DNA from: Pseudorhodoplanes sp. | GTDB taxonomy: Bacteria; Pseudomonadota; Alphaproteobacteria; Rhizobiales; Xanthobacteraceae | Reading direction: 5' to 3' | Assembly (NCBI GenBank): GCA_008933495.1 | Contig: WBUW01000150.1 | Coordinates: 1 to 7,132, forward strand | DNA: 7,132 bases | Shown here: one piece after another, positions 1-4,289 of the stretch | Numbering within the stretch: the stretch's first letter is position 1 | Layout: every line of letters begins with the position of its first letter | Made by a program: the position numbers and the translations under genes | The notes under the pieces: generated by a model | The model's input: only the letters and a program-made list of their open reading frames with translations | The model's database searches: none | Told to the model about the DNA's origin: nothing

Positions 1-1
1 G

Positions 2-610
2 CTCGGATCGATCCTCGCCGGCATCGCGACGCCGACCGAGGCGGCGTCGATCGGCGCCGTGGGCGCGACCTTGCTGGCGGCGCGGCGGACCGTGCTCGCC
101 GGCGTCATGCGTCCGGTCGTCGCCAAGACCGCGCAGATCACCACCATGATTTTCGCGATCCTGATCGGGGCGACGCTGTTCAGCCTCGTCTTCCGCGGCT
201 TCGGCGGCGACGATTTCGTGCATCGCGGCCTCGGCCAGCTTCCGGGCGGCGCGGCGGGCGCGATCCTCGTCGTGATGGTCGGGATGTTCCTGCTCGGCTT
301 CGTCATGGACGCGTTCGAGATCATTTTCGTGGTCGTGCCGATCGTCGCCCCGGCGCTGCTTGCCATGCCCGGCGTCGATCCGGTCTGGCTCGGCGTCATG
401 ATGGCGGTCAATCTGCAGACCTCGTACATGCATCCCCCGCTCGGGCCGACCTTGTTCTATCTGCGCGGGGTTGCGCCGCCCGAAATCACAACGGCGCATA
501 TCTATGTCGGCGTCATTCCGTTCGTGGCGATCCAGCTTCTTTGCCTGGTGATCCTGTGGTTCGTGCCGGCGCTCGCGACCGTGCTGCCGCGCGCGCTCTA
601 TGGCGGGTGA
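2..610 (+). CDS. TRAP transporter large permease (DctM family), C-terminal half, 5' truncated
   Basis: Large integral-membrane subunit of a tripartite ATP-independent periplasmic (TRAP) transporter. With a small membrane subunit and a periplasmic binding protein it drives ion-coupled uptake of organic acids across the inner membrane. The reading frame is already open at base 2, so the N-terminal half lies upstream; 202 residues are visible out of the roughly 430 usual for the family. The GTG at 59 is an internal Val codon, because the conserved ATPTEAA motif (visible residues 9-15) lies before it. Other family landmarks are a DAFEII-VVPI stretch (about 103-114), NLQTS (137-141) and FYLRGVAP (152-159). 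Hydrophobic segments lie at about 46-66, 83-103, 105-122, 127-155 and 165-194. The DAFEII and NLQTS versions resemble the mannitol/chloroaromatic-compound subgroup, but that subgroup name does not fix the substrate. The gene ends with TGA and is followed after 58 nt by the SDR gene, probably in the same operon. Confidence 0.92.
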   Translation, partial: LGSILAGIATPTEAASIGAVGATLLAARRTVLAGVMRPVVAKTAQITTMIFAILIGATLFSLVFRGFGGDDFVHRGLGQLPGGAAGAILVVMVGMFLLGFVMDAFEIIFVVVPIVAPALLAMPGVDPVWLGVMMAVNLQTSYMHPPLGPTLFYLRGVAPPEITTAHIYVGVIPFVAIQLLCLVILWFVPALATVLPRALYGG

Positions 611-658
611 CAAGCATCCCGGCGCGGCCTAAGAGAAGACCGCAATAACGGCAGGGAT

Positions 659-662
659 GGAG
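659..662 (+). promoter_or_regulatory. Shine-Dalgarno site that sets the SDR start
   Basis: GGAG lies 6 nt before the ATG at 669. The alternative in-frame ATG at 657 has its purine run (AGGG, 653-656) directly against the start codon, which is too close for initiation. The site therefore favours 669. The choice affects only four residues. Confidence 0.6.
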
Positions 663-668
663 CGCCCC

Positions 669-1442
669 ATGAAAGCAGCGGATATGTTCGACCTGAAGGG
701 CGAGGTCGCCCTCGTGACCGGAGCATCGAGCGGGCTCGGGCTTCGCTTCGCCGAGGTGCTGGCGGCGAACGGCGCGCGCGTGGTGCTGGTCGCGCGGCGG
801 GCCGAGCGGCTGCGCGCGCTGAGGGAGAAAATCGAGGCGGCGGGCGGCAAGGCGGCAACCGTGGAAGCCGACGTGCTCGACCGCCGCGCCATGACGCAGG
901 CCTTCGACGCCGCGGAGAAGGCGTTCGGCACGGTCAGCATTCTCGTCAACAATGCCGGCATCGCCCATACCGATCGGGCGCTCGACCTGAGCGAGCAAAC
1001 CTGGCGCAGCGTGCTCGCCACCAATCTCGACGCCGTCTTCTTCTGGGCGCAGGAGGGCGCGCGCCGCATGGTCACCGCCGGCGCGCATGGATCGATCATC
1101 AATATTGCGTCGGTCGTCGGCTTCGGGGTGAGCAAGGGCATCGCCGCCTATGCGGTGGCCAAGGCCGGCGTGGTGCAGGCGACCAAGGCGCTGGCGCTCG
1201 AACTCGCCTCCCGGGGCGTGCGCGTCAACGCCATCGCGCCCGGCTGGTTCATGACCGAAATCAATGAGGACTTTCTCAAGAGCGAGAAAGGTCAGGACAT
1301 CAAGCGCGGCATTCCGATGGGACGCTTCGGCGAGAGCGGTGATCTCGACGGCGCGCTGTTGTTGCTCGCCTCCAAAGCGGGCCGCTACATGACCGGGGCG
1401 ACGATCCTGGTCGATGGCGGGCAGGTCGTGCAGTTGCGTTGA
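669..1442 (+). CDS. Short-chain dehydrogenase/reductase (classical SDR)
   Basis: A 257-residue cytoplasmic NAD(P)-dependent oxidoreductase of normal classical-SDR length, interconverting an alcohol and a ketone. The Rossmann cofactor motif TGASSGLG is at residues 17-24, an acidic D68 follows the third strand, and NNAG is at 94-97. The catalytic tetrad is complete: N119, S148, Y161 and K165 (YAVAK). Two arginines after the second strand (R43, R44) suggest NADP(H) preference, which is an inference. The PGW segment (191-193) and the C-terminal VDGG (248-251) are usual for FabG-like SDRs. The start at 669 is chosen from ribosome-binding-site spacing. The gene sits between the TRAP permease and an acyl-CoA dehydrogenase whose start is only 16 nt beyond its stop, so it probably acts on a hydroxy- or keto-acyl-CoA in the same pathway. 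FabG-like annotation is possible, but the context argues against a dedicated fatty-acid-synthesis role. Confidence 0.93.
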   Translation: MKAADMFDLKGEVALVTGASSGLGLRFAEVLAANGARVVLVARRAERLRALREKIEAAGGKAATVEADVLDRRAMTQAFDAAEKAFGTVSILVNNAGIAHTDRALDLSEQTWRSVLATNLDAVFFWAQEGARRMVTAGAHGSIINIASVVGFGVSKGIAAYAVAKAGVVQATKALALELASRGVRVNAIAPGWFMTEINEDFLKSEKGQDIKRGIPMGRFGESGDLDGALLLLASKAGRYMTGATILVDGGQVVQLR

Positions 1443-1458
1443 CGCAAAGGACGCCGCG

Positions 1459-2664
1459 ATGGATTTCACGATTTCCGCCGAACTCGACAATCTGCGCCGG
1501 CGCACGCGCGCGTTCATCGACGGGCATGTCATCCCGCTCGAAGCCGATCCGAAAAATTACGACGTCTACGAGAATATCCGCCTCGATCTGCTCGAGCGCC
1601 TGCGCGCGAAGGCCAAAGCTGCCGGCCTGTGGGCGCCGCAATCGCCGAAGGAATTCGGCGGCATGGGCCTGCCGATGGTGGCTTGGGCGGTGATTTACGA
1701 GGAAGCCAACCGCTCGATCTTCGGCCCCAATACGATGAATTGCCACGCCCCCGACGACGGCAACATGAACCTGCTGGCGAAGGTCGGCACCCCGGCGCAG
1801 AAGGAGAAATGGCTGCGCCCGGTCGTCGAGGGCAAAATCCGCTCCGCCTTTGTGATGACCGAACCGCACCCGGGCGGCGGCTCCGACCCTTCCATGATCC
1901 GCACGCGCGCCGAGCGCAAGAACGGCAAATGGATCGTCAGCGGCCGCAAATGGTTCATTTCCGGCGCCGCCGAGGCCGCGCATTTCATCCTGATCGCGCG
2001 CACCTCCGACGATGCGCGCAAGGGCCTCACCGGCTTCCTGTTCCACAAGGACCAGCCCGGCTGGCGGCTTGAGCGCCGCATCGGCAATCTCGGTCCGGAA
2101 GAGCACGGCGGCACCTGCGAGCTGACGTTCGACGGGCTGGAAATTCCCGACGAGAACCTCCTGCTCAATGTCGGCGACGGACTGAAAGTCACCCAGATCC
2201 GGCTCGGGCCGGCGCGGCTGACGCATTGCATGCGCTGGCTCGGTCTCGCCAAGCGCTGCATGGAAATCGCGCAGGACTATGTGAAGGAGCGCGAGGGCTT
2301 CGGCATCAGGCTGGCCGACCGCGAGAGCGTGCAGATCAAGCTCGGCGAGGTGGCGCACCAGATCCAGATCGGCCGCCTGCTCACCATGCAGGCGGCCTGG
2401 AAGTTCGACCAGGGCGACCGCGCGCGCAAGGAAGTGTCGATGGCCAAAATCCACGTCGCCGACACCCTGCATCTGGCCGCCGATGTCGCGATCCAGCTCA
2501 ACGGCGCGCGCGGCTATTCCAGGGACACCGTGCTGCAATGGATCTACCGCTGGGCGCGCGCGGCACGGCTCGTCGACGGCGCCTCCGAGGTGCACAAGAT
2601 GGTGCTCGCCCGCTTCATGCGCGAGGAGGGAAGCGACTTCTGGCGTTGGGACGCGGCAGGCTGA
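1459..2664 (+). CDS. Acyl-CoA dehydrogenase, ACAD10/ACAD11-like
   Basis: A 401-residue FAD flavoprotein of standard acyl-CoA dehydrogenase length. The N-terminal helical domain spans about 1-128, the middle beta domain begins at FVMTEP (131-136) and includes GGSDPS (140-145) and WFISGA (165-170), and the C-terminal helical domain includes QLNGARGY (346-353). At the position where most family members carry the catalytic Glu (YEG in medium-chain enzymes) this protein has Asp373 in the sequence LVDGASEVH. From memory of the family, that Asp plus EVH pattern is typical of the ACAD10/ACAD11 group. The family normally oxidises acyl-CoA to 2-enoyl-CoA, passing electrons to ETF; the ACAD10/11 group is linked to 4-hydroxyacyl-CoA turnover. 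The start at 1459 has AAGGA (1447-1451) 7 nt upstream. An in-frame ATG at 1414 lies inside the SDR gene, has no such site and would add 15 unrelated residues. Probably co-transcribed with the SDR. Confidence 0.95.
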   Translation: MDFTISAELDNLRRRTRAFIDGHVIPLEADPKNYDVYENIRLDLLERLRAKAKAAGLWAPQSPKEFGGMGLPMVAWAVIYEEANRSIFGPNTMNCHAPDDGNMNLLAKVGTPAQKEKWLRPVVEGKIRSAFVMTEPHPGGGSDPSMIRTRAERKNGKWIVSGRKWFISGAAEAAHFILIARTSDDARKGLTGFLFHKDQPGWRLERRIGNLGPEEHGGTCELTFDGLEIPDENLLLNVGDGLKVTQIRLGPARLTHCMRWLGLAKRCMEIAQDYVKEREGFGIRLADRESVQIKLGEVAHQIQIGRLLTMQAAWKFDQGDRARKEVSMAKIHVADTLHLAADVAIQLNGARGYSRDTVLQWIYRWARAARLVDGASEVHKMVLARFMREEGSDFWRWDAAG

Positions 2665-2705
2665 CTTCGCCTGCGAGGGCGCGCCGAGCCGCCGCCGGTC
2701 GTCCG

Positions 2706-2748
2706 GGCCGCGCGGACAATCTTACCCGCTCGTTGCCGCCGCGCGGCC
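2706..2748. repeat. 10-bp perfect inverted repeat in the ACAD-MFS spacer
   Basis: GGCCGCGCGG (2706-2715) and CCGCGCGGCC (2739-2748) are exact reverse complements separated by 23 nt. They lie 41 nt after the acyl-CoA dehydrogenase stop. The transcript could form a GC-rich stem, but there is no U-run after it, so it is not a typical intrinsic terminator. Such repeats also arise by chance in DNA this GC-rich. The rest of the 163-nt spacer (2665-2827) holds a small tandem ATTCCC pair (2771-2782) and no promoter that I can call confidently. Confidence 0.35.
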
Positions 2749-2815
2749 GCAGCCATGACCGGCGCTGATCATTCCCATTCCCAAAGTTTGTTTCCGCCGC
2801 CGTCCGCGCTCCCCT

Positions 2816-2819
2816 AGGA
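2816..2819 (+). promoter_or_regulatory. Weak Shine-Dalgarno site favouring the MFS start at 2828
   Basis: AGGA lies 8 nt before the ATG at 2828. An upstream in-frame ATG at 2819 overlaps this purine motif and so has no usable spacing. The downstream start is preferred; the difference is three residues. Confidence 0.45.
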
Positions 2820-2827
2820 TGCAGTCA

Positions 2828-4063
2828 ATGGATGCCGGGACGGTTTCTCATTCGCAGGATCACCTCGATTCTGCGGCCTCATGGACGCGGCTTGCGGTGA
2901 GCGTGCTGATCGGTGCGATCGACAGCGTGGGCATGTGGGCGGTCGTGGTCGTGCTGCCGGCGGTGCAGGCCGAGTTCGGCGTCAGCCGCGCCGACGCCTC
3001 GCTGCCTTTCACCGTCACCATGGTCGGCTTCGGCCTCGGCAATGTCGTCATGGGCCGGCTCGCCGACCGCTTCGGCATCGCCTTGCCGGTGGCGTGCGGC
3101 GCCGGCGCGCTCGGCGCAGGCTATGTCGCGGCCGCGTTCGCGCCGAGCCTGTGGTTTTTCATTGCCGCGCATTTTCTGATCGGGATGGGCGCCGCCGCGG
3201 GATTCGGACCGGTGGTCGCGGATGTGTCGCACTGGTTCCTGCGCCGGCGCGGCATTGCGGTCGCGGCCGCGGCGTCCGGCAATTATTTCGCCGGCGCGAT
3301 CTGGCCGCCGGTGGTGCAATATTTCATGTCGACGGCGGGCTGGCGCGCGACCCATATCGGGATCGGCCTGTTCTGCATCCTGACCCTTCTGCCGCTCGCC
3401 CTGCCGCTGTTGCGCCGGGCGCCCGGCCATGACAGCGCGGCGCATTCGGCAGCACCTGCGGGCTCGCTCGACAGGATCGGTCTGTCGCCGCAAGCGCTGC
3501 AAGCCCTGTTGTGCGTGGCCGGCCTGGCCTGCTGCGTCGCGATGGCCATGCCGCAAGTCCACATCGTCGCCTATTGCGGCGATCTCGGCTATGGCGTGGC
3601 GCGCGGCGCCGAAATGCTGTCCATCATGCTCGGCTGCGGGATCGTCAGCCGGATCGGCTCGGGCTTCATTGCCGACCGGATCGGCGGACTGGGCACGCTG
3701 CTGATCGGATCGGCGATGCAGGCGGTCGCGCTCACGCTCTATCTGTTCTTCGACGGACTGGTGTCGCTGTATGTGATCTCCGCGCTGTTCGGGCTGTTCC
3801 AGGGCGGCATCGTGCCGAGCTATGCCATGATCGTGCGCGAATTCTTCCCGCCGCGCGATGCCGGCGTGCGCGTCGGAGTCGTCATTTTTGCGACCGTGAT
3901 CGGCATGGCGTTCGGCGGCTGGATGTCGGGCCTGATTTTCGATCTCACCGGCTCTTACGCGGCGGCCTTCGCCAACGGCATTCTCTGGAATCTGCTCAAC
4001 CTTGCGATTGCGGGATGGCTGCTGCTGCGGGCGCATGGCGGCTTGCGCCTGCAGCCGGCGTGA
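2828..4063 (+). CDS. Major facilitator superfamily (MFS) transporter
   Basis: A 411-residue inner-membrane secondary transporter with about 12 hydrophobic segments in two halves. The signature motif A between TM2 and TM3 is clear (GRLADRFG, residues 76-83), and its second-half counterpart is SGFIADRIG (278-286). A hydrophilic central loop of about 30 residues (roughly 196-225) separates the halves, as usual for the family. The N-terminus has about 20 polar residues before TM1 and no cleavable signal. The overall look, with GLFQGGIVPSYAMIVREFFP in the second half, is closest to monocarboxylate or oxalate/formate-type MFS carriers, but this is an impression and the substrate is unknown. It lies 163 nt after the acyl-CoA dehydrogenase and 226 nt before the oxidoreductase gene, so it may be a separate transcription unit. 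Uptake or efflux of an organic acid used by either neighbour is plausible. Confidence 0.92.
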   Translation: MDAGTVSHSQDHLDSAASWTRLAVSVLIGAIDSVGMWAVVVVLPAVQAEFGVSRADASLPFTVTMVGFGLGNVVMGRLADRFGIALPVACGAGALGAGYVAAAFAPSLWFFIAAHFLIGMGAAAGFGPVVADVSHWFLRRRGIAVAAAASGNYFAGAIWPPVVQYFMSTAGWRATHIGIGLFCILTLLPLALPLLRRAPGHDSAAHSAAPAGSLDRIGLSPQALQALLCVAGLACCVAMAMPQVHIVAYCGDLGYGVARGAEMLSIMLGCGIVSRIGSGFIADRIGGLGTLLIGSAMQAVALTLYLFFDGLVSLYVISALFGLFQGGIVPSYAMIVREFFPPRDAGVRVGVVIFATVIGMAFGGWMSGLIFDLTGSYAAAFANGILWNLLNLAIAGWLLLRAHGGLRLQPA

Positions 4064-4131
4064 GCGGGGCGGCCGCTGCGTCGACTTGTTGTGCTGCGGT
4101 GCGCCAAATTTCGCGCGTTTCATCCGGCTCG

Positions 4132-4168
4132 CAATTTCCTTCTTTACTCCGGTGCCAAAAGGAAATTG
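4132..4168. repeat. 10-bp perfect inverted repeat after the MFS gene
   Basis: CAATTTCCTT (4132-4141) and AAGGAAATTG (4159-4168) are exact reverse complements with a 17-nt loop, 68 nt after the MFS stop. It is unusually AT-rich for this DNA, which makes chance less likely than for the GC-rich repeat upstream. It could be a regulator-binding site for the downstream gene or part of a weak terminator for the MFS transcript. No U-run follows it. Confidence 0.45.
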
Positions 4169-4184
4169 ACCGGTCGCAGGCTAA

Positions 4185-4203
4185 ATGTCAGCATTACTGA
4201 CAT
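4185..4203. promoter_or_regulatory. Operator-like dyad upstream of the oxidoreductase gene
   Basis: ATGTCAG-CATTA-CTGACAT has perfect 7-bp arms around a 5-nt centre, whose inner A and T also pair. It ends 86 nt before the ATG at 4290, inside the only AT-rich stretch of the intergenic region. Its size and symmetry fit a dimeric repressor of the TetR or GntR type. A TTGACC at 4166-4171 could be a -35 box, but no good -10 box sits at the right distance, so the promoter itself is not called. The remaining intergenic bases (4064-4289) show no convincing gene. Confidence 0.5.
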
Positions 4204-4289
4204 ATTTGCGAAGCCTTTGGGCGTTATGCACATTCCGCCTCTGGCGCGGCTGCCGTCGGTAACGCACATTGAGGGCCTGGAGACGCACG

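Noticed and set aside
513..1532. 339-codon open frame on the - strand
   Set aside because: Crosses the TRAP, SDR and ACAD genes in antisense with low-complexity composition and no conserved motif.
1300..2595. 431-codon open frame on the - strand
   Set aside because: Antisense to the SDR end and the acyl-CoA dehydrogenase, both of which are motif-complete on the + strand.
2879..4123. 414-codon open frame on the - strand
   Set aside because: Antisense shadow of the MFS gene; very rich in Arg, Gln and His, no domain, and the + frame has MFS motifs and membrane segments.
4166..4197. Possible sigma-70 promoter with TTGACC as -35 box
   Set aside because: No acceptable -10 hexamer 16-18 nt downstream; the nearest AT-rich hexamers are at spacings of about 10 or 19-20.
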